Shown here one piece after another: positions 24,941 through 36,565 of a stretch of 64,000 nucleotides of DNA (its first letter is position 1; each line of letters begins with the position of its first letter). The position numbers and the translations under genes were made by a program. The notes under the pieces are model-generated. The model worked only from the letters and a program-made list of their open reading frames with translations, did not search any database and was not told the DNA's origin. Source of the DNA: Azadirachta indica (Eukaryota; Streptophyta; Magnoliopsida; Sapindales; Meliaceae); NCBI GenBank assembly GCA_022749755.1, contig CM040450.1, positions 14,203,634 to 14,267,633 of the forward strand, written 5' to 3'.

Positions 24941-27785
24941 CTTGTGGGTTTATGCCCTGTTTTTGTGCTTATGTTTTGTAACTGTAATAATGTCTATGAA
25001 AAGCGCATTTTGCATGTTTGACATGAGAAGTTCCTTCTGTGTATGTGCGTTGTTTGTTTGCTTATGATTTTGTTTTGCTACCCTCACAATGTCTGTGAAA
25101 AGTGCATTATGCATCTCAAATCAAACAAATGTCTTCTGGGTCTGTCCCATTCGTGGTTACGTGCCATCTTTGTTTCTCTTTTAGCCCCTGTGAAAACTAC
25201 ATTATGCATATACAAATCAACCAATCTTCAACTGGGTTTGTCCTATTTTTGTTTTTCTTGAATTCTTGTAATCTCTGTGAAAAATGCATTATGCATCTTA
25301 AAGCAAGCCAACTTCTTCTGGGTTTCTTTGTTTTGTCCCATGGTTGTCTGTCTACGTGTTATCTTGTAACTCTTATGATATCTTAATTGTATAGACTAGG
25401 ATGAAAGCAATATCCCCTTGGCAATAATTGACAAATGACTGTTCAAACAGTGCATATTATCATCAGTTCTGTGATAATCCAATTCAATTATTATTTCCTA
25501 TGTACTAATTTAGACCCACATTCCTGAAAATAGTAATGAAAGAAACAAAAATGGGGAAGAAAAATGTACAAGTATGGCAAGTTAATATTTGCATGTTATC
25601 ATGAGTCATTTTCATTCTGTTCTTTAAGTTGATGTGTTTTTTATTTTCTTGTCTGTGTCAAGGCTTTAATTTGCCACTACCTGCTCCTCTGAAGGTGAAT
25701 CATTGCATTTGTCTCTTGTTCATGACATTTTTAAGTTTGTAACTAGCTATATGATACATTTTCGTGCATATTTTGTAGAGGCCATGGACATTAGTGTAGA
25801 TAAATATGGCATGCTAGTTTGTAATGCGATTGGTGGAGTCAAAAATCCTCATTTGGAGATAATGGCTATTACTTCAAGACCAAAGGTCATTTGGAACGCC
25901 CAAAGTTTTATGGTCACTGGTGCAGGGGAGCTGGTTCTCCTGTACACTTTAATGAAAAAAAATGTAGTTGTTAAAGTTAGGATTAAGAAACTTGTCAGCA
26001 CTAGCCATATAATTCTTACGTAGTTGGGGCTGCTCATTTTCTGGTTCTTATTCATTTATATAAACTAGAACTTTGGTCATACCATTTTCACCATTCAGAT
26101 TATTTTGGCCATCAAATTTGCAGGAAGACCTTGTCAAGAATATATATATATAGAGTTTATACATTATGCTAAATGAACTCATTAAGCAATTAACTTATTC
26201 TATTGACGTTGGCCAAATGTATTGTGAAAATGTAACCTGGTTGACCGTTCGTACAGCCATGTGATTAGCATTATCTCCAGTGCCTTGTTGGATTATTTGA
26301 CAAGGACCCAGCTGCTTGGCTAAGAAGTTTCATGAGTACTTTCCAAATCCAATTATGCTTTTGTTCAAGTGGTATGAGTCAACCTTATTAATAATTGCTA
26401 AGATTATTACTTATTATTTTCAAAGCCTTACATTCTCAGTGTTTCAAATTGGATATTTTTGCAAATCAAGGAGTTTATTTGGTCTTGAATAGAGCAGTAT
26501 GATAATTAACAAGGAAAGTTAATCAATTGTCTCTCCTATTGACCTCATTGTTTGTATTTTTATCACCACACTAAAAAAAGAAAAAAATAATATAGCTTAC
26601 TGGTGTTTCACATTTTCAATTGAAACAAGTAGATAAGATACCTGCTGGGGTGAGATTGGGCTTTATTACAGTTGGAGATGGAAAGACTGAGGTCCTTTTG
26701 TATATTGACTGCTCGGTTTTCCCAGCAACTAGTGGTTCAGGTCCTTCCGAGCTATAAGAAATGGACTATTGACAGATAAGTAACCTCCTGGTGAGCCGAG
26801 GATCATGAGAAGTCTTCTGGAAGCCCTCAAGAAATCAGTTGACATTGCTAGATTTTGAATGAGTCTAGAGTTTGATCATGAGAAGTCATCTGGAACTGGA
26901 ACCCCTCAAGAAATCAGATGTAATAATATATTCTGGAGATTTTCTTTCCTTAGTATTGTTTTATTTCTAGGATTATAACATCTAAACTCTCATAATACTT
27001 GGTTATCTAAAATTAATGTTAGTTTTTTATCTCTTATCTGTCTGTCCATCTGTCTATCTAACCGGCAGTTTATATATAGCATTAGCCATACAGCTGTATA
27101 GCCAACTATCTGGCTTTCTATGTACGTGTCTATGTGTGTGTTTGTTTGTATATTAATTCCCTGAAGATCTACGCGGACTTGAACTCAAGAAATAACTTCA
27201 GGCTTGTTCCTTCTATGGAATAGTTTATAATTTAAATAGATACCATAGTTATCTATTTAGTTTTCCCCGGTCTCTGTGTGCCTGTCTCCCGGATTTTCAG
27301 AAGTACCTTCAAAAAACTTTGTGCATAATTGATTTCAAATAGGATACTGCTGTACATGTTTCTTTTTGGCCTCCAAACAATGCTGTTTGTTGAAACCTAG
27401 ACTTAGGAGCTAAAGATGCAATGTTTTTCTGTAGTGTGACTTAGTGTTCCCTTTAACTTCTTTGGTTTCTCTATGAATAGCTTATTAAAAAAATTCACAG
27501 TATATTGTTAAGGGGAATAAATCTAGGTCATCACTGTGAAGTGATTTATCTCATCTATTCAGTGGACCTGTCACAGAGAGAATTATAGCCAATCTTTCAA
27601 ATTTTTAACACACCGTAGAAAACAAAATAGCATATTCAGTATCTTCAGTGTTGGCAGTATATGCATCTATAAATCTACTTAAATCTGAAACTGAAATTCT
27701 CCTCCAGTTTCTCCTTTCTTCCATTTATTGTTTGCAAGACATGCTAATCGACCTCCACATAACATCTTGGTCCTAAATCTTACAA
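24941..27785 (+). repeat. Duplicated block: 5' flank of the GMC gene (copy 2, main piece)
   Basis: Collinear with about 3470-6240. A small ORF at 25703-26023 covers the region that matches 4203 onward, where copy 1 has different stops; I do not recognise the product. About 24955-25350 holds several degenerate units with tctgtgaaaagtgcattatgcat-like words, more than in copy 1. The match ends at 27785, where copy 1 would reach its start codon 28 bp later. No GMC exon follows, so this is a promoter-region copy without its gene. Confidence 0.85.
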
Positions 27786-27786
27786 A

Positions 27787-28120
27787 TTTTCTTTCCTTAG
27801 TATTGTTTTATTTCTAGGATTATAACATCTAAACTCTCATAATACTTGGTTATCTAAAATTAATGTTAGTTTTTTATCTCTTATCTATCTGTCCATCTGT
27901 CTATCTAACTGGCAATGTATATATAGCATTAGCCATACAGCTGTATAGCCAACTATCTAGCTTTCTATGTACGTGTCTATATATGTGAAGATCTACGTGG
28001 ACTTGAACTCAAGAAATAACTTCAGGCTTGCTCCTTCAATCGAATAGTTTATAATTTAAATAGATACCATAGTTATCTATTTAGTTTTCTCTGTCTCTGT
28101 GTCTCTGTTTCGGGGATAGT
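27787..28120 (+). repeat. Local second copy of 26941-27285
   Basis: The sequence from ttttctttccttagtattg to tagttttctctgtctctgtg repeats 26941-27285 almost base for base, apart from a short deletion near 27990 where the copy skips from the gtgtctatatatgtg word to gaagatctacg. It was joined exactly where the GMC 5'-leader homology ends. Confidence 0.85.
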
Positions 28121-28387
28121 TTAATTATGAATAATTATTAATTTAATTTTTATGAAAGTTATAATTCTACATTTATTATCTTCGTAATCTCCATTTGATT
28201 TGAGCAGATTTTTTCATGCTATACCTAATTAATTGTTGAGCTGAGAAGAAATACAACTCTGACCAACTTTCCATCCAACGGTTATGTTATTTGCATAATG
28301 GAAGACTTTAATCATCTTCATAATTACACACCAAACTAATCTGACCATGATAATCGACCTGGTCAGCATCTATCTGATCTAGCACTT

Positions 28388-28778
28388 TCTCCCTCGCTCC
28401 TATCTCTTCTTTAACTTCTCTAATTGCAGTTGTGCAAATATCCTCAACCTGTGGATGGTTATATTTCAGTTTATCAAATGTTCTTGTGGAAAGGTATACC
28501 TCAAAGCATCATAATCAAAAGCCTGGGATGAAACTTGAGACATTATCTGTGAAGCTGCGAAAAGAGGCAGGCTACCATTAAAAGCTCAATCATTTAGAGT
28601 TGGAGTTGCCTGAAGTGTGTATCGAAGCTCATTGTTGGTGTATATCATTTTCTTTGAATCAGATATGACACAAGCCTGACACGAAGCAAAAATGGCCCCA
28701 AGTATTTTGGACCAGACTGGCACTAAGCGATATATAAGATATATATACCTCTGACATCTTCGTATTAGTTTGCAGGCT
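28388..28778 (-). pseudogene. Duplicated coding relic, unknown family (copy 2)
   Basis: Second copy of the relic at 15397-15790. The minus-strand frame is open for about 38 codons around SDSKKMIYTNNELRYTLQ, then meets TGA, then stays open for about 46 more codons. It is cut on the right by the assembly gap. The family is not recognised. Confidence 0.55.
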
Positions 28779-28780
28779 CA

Positions 28781-28880
28781 NNNNNNNNNNNNNNNNNNNN
28801 NNNNNNNNNNNNNNNNNNNNNNNNNNNNNNNNNNNNNNNNNNNNNNNNNNNNNNNNNNNNNNNNNNNNNNNNNNNNNNNN
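28781..28880. other. Assembly gap (100 N)
   Basis: Exactly 100 N, the usual convention for a gap of unknown size. It removes the 5' part of the LRR gene that follows. Confidence 0.99.
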
Positions 28881-29840
28881 GGAGTAGATTTCAATGGCTA
28901 TGACTTCGGCGGACCAGACTTTAACCTTGACGATTTCCTTGAAAAGTTGGAAGACTTGGCCATTTTCCACGCAAATTCCAACAATTTCGCCGGTTCAATC
29001 CCATTGAAGACATCGAAGCTTCAATTCGTATACGAGCTTGATGTGAGCAACAACAAGTTATCCGGCGGATTCCCAATGGAAGTTGTGAAGGCCAAGAATT
29101 TAACCTTCTTGGACCTCAGGTACAACTCATTTTCTGGGCCAGTTCCTCCCGAAATTTTCAACCTAGACCTTGACGTACTCTTCATCAATAACAATAACTT
29201 CAGTCAAAATCTTCCTGAAAATCTCGGCTCCACACGGGTCCTATATCTCACTTTTGCCAACAACAAGTTCACTGGTCCCATACCAAGAAGCATTGGCCAA
29301 GCTAAATACCTGCTAGAAGTGCTTTTCCTCAACAACCAGTTCACAGGTTGCTTGCCATACGAGATAGGGTTTCTGAGAAACGCCACTGTGTTCGACGCGA
29401 GTTCTAATTTATTGACTGGCCCCATACCGCACTCGTTCGGGTGCTTGGCTAATATCTACATCCTGAACTTGACCGCAAACCAGTTTTACGGGCCGGTGCC
29501 GGAGATGGTCTGCAAGTTGCCTAAGCTAAAAAGTTTGTCTTTAGCAAATAATTATTTTACACAAGTTGGACCTGAATGCAGGAAACAGATAAGGAACAAG
29601 GTTCTGGATGTTAAGATGAACTGCATTCTTGATTTTCCAAATCAGAGATCGCCGGAAGAGTGCCGTAAGTTCTTCTCCAAGCGAAGAAACTGTCCGAACG
29701 AGAAGTCGTTGACTTGGATTCCTTGTATGAAGAATGGCTATTCCAACGTCAAAGCTGAGACGTCTGATCAGACATCAATGGCTGCAGCTCCATCACCTAG
29801 GACTTATGATGCTCTCATACCTCATCGATTACGATCTTAA
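28881..29840 (+). CDS. Leucine-rich-repeat protein, At4g06744/LRX-like, N-terminus lost in gap
   Basis: The open frame runs from the gap to a TAA at 29838-29840, 319 codons visible. It contains about nine plant extracellular-type LRRs (L-x-x-L-x-x-N-x-L/F-x-G-x-I/V-P), for example LDVSNNKLSGGFP and [17 protein letters not shown]-terminal Cys cluster follows, then the tail YDALIPHRLRS. It aligns throughout with the complete neighbour at 32157-33395, so about 103 residues, including the signal peptide, are hidden by the gap. The family is secreted and resembles the LRR part of LRX cell-wall proteins without the extensin tail. The exact role is not known. It is a tandem duplicate, and no frame damage is visible. 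Confidence 0.85.
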   Translation, partial: GVDFNGYDFGGPDFNLDDFLEKLEDLAIFHANSNNFAGSIPLKTSKLQFVYELDVSNNKLSGGFPMEVVKAKNLTFLDLRYNSFSGPVPPEIFNLDLDVLFINNNNFSQNLPENLGSTRVLYLTFANNKFTGPIPRSIGQAKYLLEVLFLNNQFTGCLPYEIGFLRNATVFDASSNLLTGPIPHSFGCLANIYILNLTANQFYGPVPEMVCKLPKLKSLSLANNYFTQVGPECRKQIRNKVLDVKMNCILDFPNQRSPEECRKFFSKRRNCPNEKSLTWIPCMKNGYSNVKAETSDQTSMAAAPSPRTYDALIPHRLRS

Positions 29841-30534
29841 TTGCATTCCTCCAAGATGATTAGTGCTATGTATCGTTAATTTTCTTCTGTTTATATTTGA
29901 TATGAAGGATTAATGTAACTCTAGTTTCTTAAAATCCAATAAATCGACTTTTAATTTAATTTTCTCCTGCGGCATCGAGTTTCTTATAATAATACGAAAA
30001 GATAAATAAACAACCAGTTAAGCATTAAAAAATCCAGGTATGCATGTATAAAAAGTGTTTTCAACTATGTTGAAAGTACTTTCAGATAATTAAAACTACC
30101 TTTTAGAAGTAAATTTTGGCCATAATCATAAGTTACTTAAAAAATAAACTAAGACATTTCAGTCATACCACATCATTATAACAATTATATATGTAATAAA
30201 ACTTAGAATTAGTTTTTATATTATAACAATAAAGATTTTAGATTTTTTTGTTCAACTAATGCACAAGCGACCAAAACTGGCCAAATTTTTATTTTTTTTC
30301 TGCTTTAACGAAAGCAGAGGAAGAAAAGTTGAAAAGTTTGACCCATCAGCTGTACACCTATATATGCTGACAGAGATATAAGCATCCCATGAGGGACAAT
30401 TTAATACGAGGCCTAAGATATGGACAAGAAATCATTAGCTGGAGAGGAGAACCCTCCAAAATGAAACGTTACATCCCTAACTAGTAATTCCCTATTGATG
30501 ATTATGCAAAGCTTATTGCAAAAGGGGAAAAAGT
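29841..30534. other. Intergenic
   Basis: 3' flank of the LRR gene followed by AT-rich sequence. An aataaa-like signal lies near 29938. No other feature was seen. Confidence 0.4.
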
Positions 30535-31224
30535 ACTTACAGGTTACTAAGTTTTGGCCTATTAAATTACTTAATTTTAATAATTTTAAAAATACTTATA
30601 AAAATTTTAATTTATTTTAAAATAACGAATATACTCCTATTTAATTATAGTTATCTTAAAAAAATCATTTTTAAATTCTTAACTAAAATTGAATATAAGA
30701 ATAATGAGTATTATTTACACATACTGATAAAATATAAGTAAAATATAAATTTATTTATTTTACATTATATTAATAATATAATAGTAATTATGTATTAGAA
30801 ATTAAATATTTATTACTAAGATCATTAATAAAATTATTTATAAATAAAATATATTATAATAAAATATTTTATGATTATATTATATTCTAAATAAAATATA
30901 TTTGTATATAACTAAAATATATATAATATAATAAAAATAAAAATAAAATATATTATCTATAAAATAAATAAAGTTATAATATATTAATAAATATTATAGT
31001 ATTAATGTGCTATAACATAATATTATTATTGAGCTTATTAATGTATTTTACATTGATATATTATATTTTATCAAATTTTAAAAGGTTAATAATTATTTTC
31101 GATAAATAATTATTATTGTGTAAGGGCATATTTATCTTTTTAAAATAAATTAAAATTTTATGAATATTTTAAAAATAGTAAAATTAATAAGTCTAATAAA
31201 TTAAACCTATAAGGACTTGTAAGT
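30535..31224. mobile_element. MITE-like element with about 100-bp terminal inverted repeats
   Basis: The left end (acttacaggttactaagt..., 30535-30640) matches the reverse complement of the right end (31120-31224, acttacaagtccttatag... when reversed), including tattcataaaattttaattt-type words. The interior is almost pure A/T. No ORF. The target duplication is not clear. Confidence 0.7.
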
Positions 31225-32051
31225 CTTCTACTCTTAAAAAAAAGGTAAGAAGAACCTGTCTTGATCTGAAATGGGTTTGAGCCCATTTAAGTCAAATAGT
31301 CTTTTTGTGCCTTGGTTATTTTAATGGATCATGCACAGACGCCCAAATTATAGGATCACTTAGAAATTTCACAACAGCAATACATAAACCAGCATGTATT
31401 TTGCTTTACAAAAAAGTGCTTTTCACCTTCATCCCACTACTGATTGGATGGCGCACTTGTTTAATTTCCCCTAAGGTTTTGATCATCGTTTTTGAAAATC
31501 TGTACTCTTCTCAACTATAGAGTATGGAGAAAGATAATAATTCGTAAGGTCCATTGAATCATTCATCTCGACTACCTACTAACCTTTCTATGTCAAGAAT
31601 TAATTTGTGAGCATGAATTAGATGCCTTTAAAGACCATTAATTTATTTGTTAGTCGCTTGCAATGGTTTGCAATAACATCCAAAAAATTCTTGTCATTTA
31701 TACATTTTAATTAATTGTAAATAGAATCAGTGTACATGTAAAAATGTATCAGATTGAAAGTACCGAATTATCTCGTGAATTCAATTTTTTTCACTCATTA
31801 AAAAAAATGAGTCAACTAAATTACATTACCGTCTTTCCACCATCATAAGTGTAACACATGCTTCTTTTTTTTTTTTTTTCCCAATTAATTTGATGAAGTA
31901 TTCTGACGATAAGAATCGAAAATCATTATGCATTTATGAACAGCCAATCCACAAATAATAAATTGGAAGGGGATATAATGTTTTCGTTTTGGAAATGATA
32001 CTTTCAAAGTTAATTTCAACACCAACCACACTAAGTACTACTATATGTACA

Positions 32052-32089
<38 letters not shown>

Positions 32090-32156
32090 CAAAATATTTT
32101 AATACCCATCTTCTTCCTCTTTCTCTAATCTCTCCTCTGTTCCTCATATATATCAA
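31225..32156. promoter_or_regulatory. Upstream region of the LRR gene with TA/GA microsatellite
   Basis: No gene seen. Just before the LRR start codon is a (TA)n-(GA)n microsatellite at about 32052-32088, followed by CT-rich sequence (32108-32145). That is a common pyrimidine-rich leader arrangement in plants. Confidence 0.45.
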
Positions 32157-33395
32157 ATGGAAAGCATTTCTACTTTCCACTTCAAGCGCTTAAACTACTA
32201 CACTTTCATCATCTTCTTTCTCCCATGTTTCCTCTGCCATGATTGTCCAAGCCCGTCACCATCGATTACCTTAGTACCAGAAGCCTTAACCTTCTTAGAC
32301 CAAAGGCTTGCAGTCGTTTACCCCATAATTCAAACCTTCAAGAACACAATCACATCAGATCCTTTCAATATTACCAGCACCTGGATTGGATCAGATATAT
32401 GCAACTACAAAGGCTTCTACTGCGATCACCCACCTGATAATGACACTGCCATCGCCCTTGCCTCCATTGATTTCAATGGATTTGAGCTTTCTGCCCCTAC
32501 TCTTGATGGCTTCATCGACCAACTTCCAGATCTTGCCCTTTTCCATGCAAACTCCAATAAGTTTTCAGGCACCATCTCTCCAAAACTTGCAGAACTTCCA
32601 TATCTATACGAGCTTGACATAAGTAACAATCACCTTTCCGGTACTTTTCCTGTGGCAATTCTAGGCATAAAGGATCTATCATTTTTAGATATCCGATATA
32701 ATTTCTTTTCCGGATCAGTTCCTCCCCAAGTTTTCAGGCAAAGGCTAGAAGTGCTCTTCCTTAACAACAACAATTTCATGCAAAAACTTCCCGAAAACCT
32801 CGGTTCCACACCGGCAATTTATCTGACTTTCGCCAACAATAAATTCACTGGCTCAATACCAAGAAGCATCGGCAATCTTTCCTCGACGTTAACAGAGGTT
32901 TTGTTCTTGAACAATTTGCTCACAGGTTGCCTTCCATATGAACTAGGGTTTCTGAGAGAAGCTAGGGTTTTTGATGCCAGTAACAACCTATTGACCGGGC
33001 CATTACCATGCTCGTTAGGGTGCTTGGAGAAGATCGAGCAGCTAAATCTCGCCAGAAATCTACTGTACGGACAGGTGCCGGAAGTGCTCTGTGCACTTGG
33101 AAATTTGGTGAATTTAACATTATCCAATAATTTTTTCACCAGAGTAGGGCCATTGTGTAGGAAGTTGATCGAGAGTGGGGTTCTCGACGTGAGGAGAAAC
33201 TGTATTCATTATCTTCCTGAACAGAGATCAGTTCATGAGTGTCTGGGGTTCTTCTTGCACCCCAGATTTTGTCCCCATCCTCTATCGTATAAAATTATTC
33301 CTTGCAGTGTTACTCCTTGGAAACATAATCCTGGGGCTTCATGGAAAAGAAATTCGGCTGCTTACGATGCTCTTGTGAGACATAGATTATTATGA
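32157..33395 (+). CDS. Secreted leucine-rich-repeat protein, At4g06744/LRX-like
   Basis: Intronless, 412 residues. Residues about 12-27 are a hydrophobic signal peptide ending near FLCHDC. A short Pro/Ser stretch follows (CPSPSPS, 30-36), then the LRR N-cap ([17 protein letters not shown], with the Cys pair in ICNYKGFYC at about 82-89). About nine to ten LRRs cover residues 105-335, such as [13 protein letters not shown] and [16 protein letters not shown] Cys-containing C-cap ([19 protein letters not shown]) and the tail [10 protein letters not shown] end the protein. The family is thought to act in the cell wall or apoplast through protein binding; it has no kinase and no extensin repeats. 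It is a tandem paralogue of the partial gene at 28881-29840, about 2.3 kb upstream. The start is the first Met and directly precedes the signal peptide. Confidence 0.9.
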   Translation: MESISTFHFKRLNYYTFIIFFLPCFLCHDCPSPSPSITLVPEALTFLDQRLAVVYPIIQTFKNTITSDPFNITSTWIGSDICNYKGFYCDHPPDNDTAIALASIDFNGFELSAPTLDGFIDQLPDLALFHANSNKFSGTISPKLAELPYLYELDISNNHLSGTFPVAILGIKDLSFLDIRYNFFSGSVPPQVFRQRLEVLFLNNNNFMQKLPENLGSTPAIYLTFANNKFTGSIPRSIGNLSSTLTEVLFLNNLLTGCLPYELGFLREARVFDASNNLLTGPLPCSLGCLEKIEQLNLARNLLYGQVPEVLCALGNLVNLTLSNNFFTRVGPLCRKLIESGVLDVRRNCIHYLPEQRSVHECLGFFLHPRFCPHPLSYKIIPCSVTPWKHNPGASWKRNSAAYDALVRHRLL

Positions 33396-33707
33396 GGACA
33401 AATGTCGGTTTGTTAGAGAAAAAAGCATTGTGCATCAAAAGAAACGAAAGAGAAAATATATATTAATTTTGCTAATTAGGAAGTACTCTTTGATTTTCAT
33501 TCTCTAATTTGATCTTTGTTTGGGCACCGGAAAGTATGCATCGATTTTTTCATTTACTCTCTGGACAAATGCTGTTCTATTCCAGCCACTTACTCGTCTA
33601 CTCTCTTTTCCAATATGAAACTTGGGTGTTTGAAACTCACATGAACCCTACACTTATTATTATATAGTTCGCACCAATGATGATATATATATATATATAT
33701 ATAGAGA

Positions 33708-33943
33708 GGCAGGAGAATGACTCTTTTTTTTTTTTATATAATTTTTTATATCAAATATAAGTTGTTAGATTTAAATATATTCAATAGCTGAAACTGTCTC
33801 GGATTATGTAATTAATGTATAATTAATATATTTATAATTAATATACTGATCAGATGCAATTTCAATCGTTAAATATATTTAAATCTAATAACTTATATTT
33901 AATATAAAAAAATTGTATAAAAAAAAAGCCCTTGTTCCTACCC
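33708..33943. mobile_element. Small palindromic MITE
   Basis: About 110-bp arms face each other: aggagaatgactctttttt at 33711 pairs with the reversed end near 33943 (aggaacaagggctttttttt). The inner words caaatataagttgttagatt and aatctaataacttatattt pair exactly. No coding capacity. It is flanked on both sides by (TA)n/(GA or CT)n tracts. Confidence 0.75.
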
Positions 33944-36020
33944 CTCTCTCTCTCTCTATATGTATATGAATGAAAATTGAAAGCCTGCAAGACCATAAGC
34001 TCCACCTCGAAATATTAGATGATAAAGTGAAATTACCTAGCTAATTGAAAATAATATTATATATATATATATATATATTTGCCAACACATAACTTTTATA
34101 TATAGTATAATACATGGCTTAAATTATATATACATCTTTGGCCACAAGCTTATGTGCATTAATTATTATTATTGACTCAAGGAAAGGCTTAATTAATTTC
34201 CTTTTAAAATAGGTTTGTGGAGGTGGTAGTTGATCATGCAAGGCGACCACACATGTCTAAAGCATATGACTAGTCAACCTTTTTTGTTTAGATAACGCAC
34301 TGAATACTGAAAATTAAGAATGTGCCCATGCCCAACTAAGGAAGAAATGCGTCTATCAAGATCGACCTTGGAAGAAAAAAGGTATATACCATATCGTTTG
34401 ATTCAAAACTCACTCTTCTATAGTTATTAATCAAGTTAGGCCTTCAACAATCAGTCTCTATCATGGTGCTGCCTGCTACTTTTTTCGTGCGTCCACTTTT
34501 ATTGCTTTACAGTTAGCATCCTTCATCTTCGTAGGCCTGCTTCAGGCCTGCCGAAAGGAATAGGAGCATATATAGAGTACTAAATACACCCAAAAATAAA
34601 TTCGAGTAAATTTGAGACTTTTACACTTAGGACGGGGGTCTATATATCATTAATCAAAATATTGTTCTCGATCTCGTTCATTTCAAAATTTTCAATTTTC
34701 ATTCGCCCACGCTTAATATCAATAATTGAAAATAATAGTTAAATACTGCTGATTCAATTCAATTACAGTGTATCTTGTTTTTTCTATTTCACTGTTTGTA
34801 TTATTTCAATCAACACGTTATTAATAAAAATTTATAATCAGACAAATGACATCTGTGCTAAGATTGATTTCATCCGTACGAGCAAGCATTCCATTATTTT
34901 CATGCATATATATAAAATAATGACACAATGATGAAAAAAAAAAAAAAGGAAATAGTTACCTGTCATTTATCAAAAAAAAAAAAAAAGGGTATTGACCAAA
35001 ACAGGAGATTTATCTATTTAGTATGATTAAATTATGAAGAAATTTTTAAAAATATTTGAAATTACGTACTTGCCAAAAAAAAAAAAAGTGATTATATTAA
35101 CCTGTAATTACAAGCAAAGCATTAAGAGAAAAGAACAAAAAGTATTTAAAAGCAAATAAATAAATTATAACGACTCAAATGCTGGCACATGATTTATTTC
35201 TTAATTCTTCAATACGATTTTTTTTTTCATAAAATATAACAATAGATTGAGTACAATAGTACGCTATGATCGTAACTTTATTAATGTATCAACTAAAATG
35301 GATTTCAGAAAATACAACAATATATTGAGTGAACTAGAACGGTGAATGTGACTTTATGATGATTTTCTTTTTTTTTTTTTTAATAAAGTGCAACAATAAA
35401 TTGAGTACATAAAAAATTTAGAATTATTTTCTATGAGTACATAATAATGAATGTGAAACAAATTATAACTCTTATTGTGTAAAATATCAATTGGAAGACA
35501 GTGTATGTTAGTTTTATCTCTAAACAAATCAGTGATCGTGTTGTTATTGTCGATATTCTATGATTTGATATCCTTAAATTTGTTCTCAAAATCCAAACAA
35601 AATAACTTTTCATTTTGAGGCAAAGTTTAAATTTATTACCACAACCCCTCGGCCTCGACTCAAAATAATGAGAGCAGAAGACGCTCAATTGAAGGTAAAA
35701 AACTGAGACAAAATTATGACAATGATGACTATTTATACAATAGAAAGGTAAGAAGAAAATCGGTGATTGAGAGTAGTAGTAGTGGTAGTAGTAGTTGAAA
35801 TGGCCCATCACAAATCAGATTCTTACATGGAACATGAATGGCCATGTCCATGTTCTGTTGCTCTGTTTCTGTAAATTAGACTTGGAGGAGCCCCATTTCA
35901 CAAAAATATCCTGCCTGTTTCATTAAATTACCAGGAACCTCGCCCCATTAACATCCAACCCAGCTCCAAAATTGATACCACCGACACACCAACCTTTCTG
36001 TCCGTAAAATACGCTTTTCT

Positions 36021-36035
36021 CACGTGTATCACGTG
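36021..36035 (+). promoter_or_regulatory. Paired G-boxes (CACGTG x2)
   Basis: CACGTG occurs at 36021-36026 and again at 36030-36035, only 9 bp apart start to start, in ABRE-like contexts (CACGTGTA and CACGTGGT). bZIP and bHLH factors bind this palindrome. The nearest plus-strand reading frame starts at 36383. Confidence 0.4.
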
Positions 36036-36382
36036 GTCAAAAAAAAGGGGAGCCACGAATTTAAATATTTCAATTTTTTATTAAATAATATCCGGTCCCT
36101 ACTCTTTTTAATTTCTCATGTACAGACTTGGTTATTTTTCATTTATATGAAACAGATCCCTGAGTTTGTGAGTCAGTCCGTCGGTGACCCCGCTGTGCCT
36201 GTGACAAACCTGTACCGTTAAAGTACTCTTGTATTTCAGGACCTATTTGATATTTATGTCATTACGGTGCTCGCGTATTGGGTACTCTCTAAGCCTCACC
36301 AATCCCAGGAAGTACCGGGAATCTTCTTTTGTCTGTAAAAGCGCTTCTCTGCCAATAACGGAACGCGTCACTGATCTTACAC

Positions 36383-36565
36383 ATGGAGGCGCGTACAACT
36401 GATCGGAGCTTCTCTAACAACCACCACCACCACCGACACCTTGTTTCTTCATTTCTTTCTTTGTTTTCTCAGAAACTTGGAAAGATAATTCGTTTCGTCG
36501 CCCATGCTTTTGTTTTTATCTTGCTTCGCATTTTTGATATAGAGTTTGTTTGGGATTTTTTTTAA
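36383..36565 (+). CDS. Hypothetical small protein (60 aa), uncertain
   Basis: A 60-codon ORF starting MEARTTDRSFSNN, then a His run (HHHHRH), then a hydrophobic C-terminal half (about residues 36-60) that could span a membrane. It lies about 350 bp downstream of two closely spaced G-boxes and in GC-richer DNA than its surroundings, which gives weak support. It could be a first exon or chance. No family recognised. Confidence 0.2.
   Translation: MEARTTDRSFSNNHHHHRHLVSSFLSLFSQKLGKIIRFVAHAFVFILLRIFDIEFVWDFF

Noticed and set aside
25703..26023. 106-codon ORF as a real gene
   Set aside because: The matching segment of the other flank copy (about 4130-4330) does not keep the frame, and no domain is recognisable.
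30585..31210. CRISPR- or satellite-like repeats
   Set aside because: The repeated A/T words are explained by the terminal inverted repeats and base composition of a MITE; spacing is irregular.
35431..35811. 126-codon minus-strand ORF rich in Tyr/His/Phe
   Set aside because: Composition follows low-complexity triplet repeats; no domain, no splice or start context.
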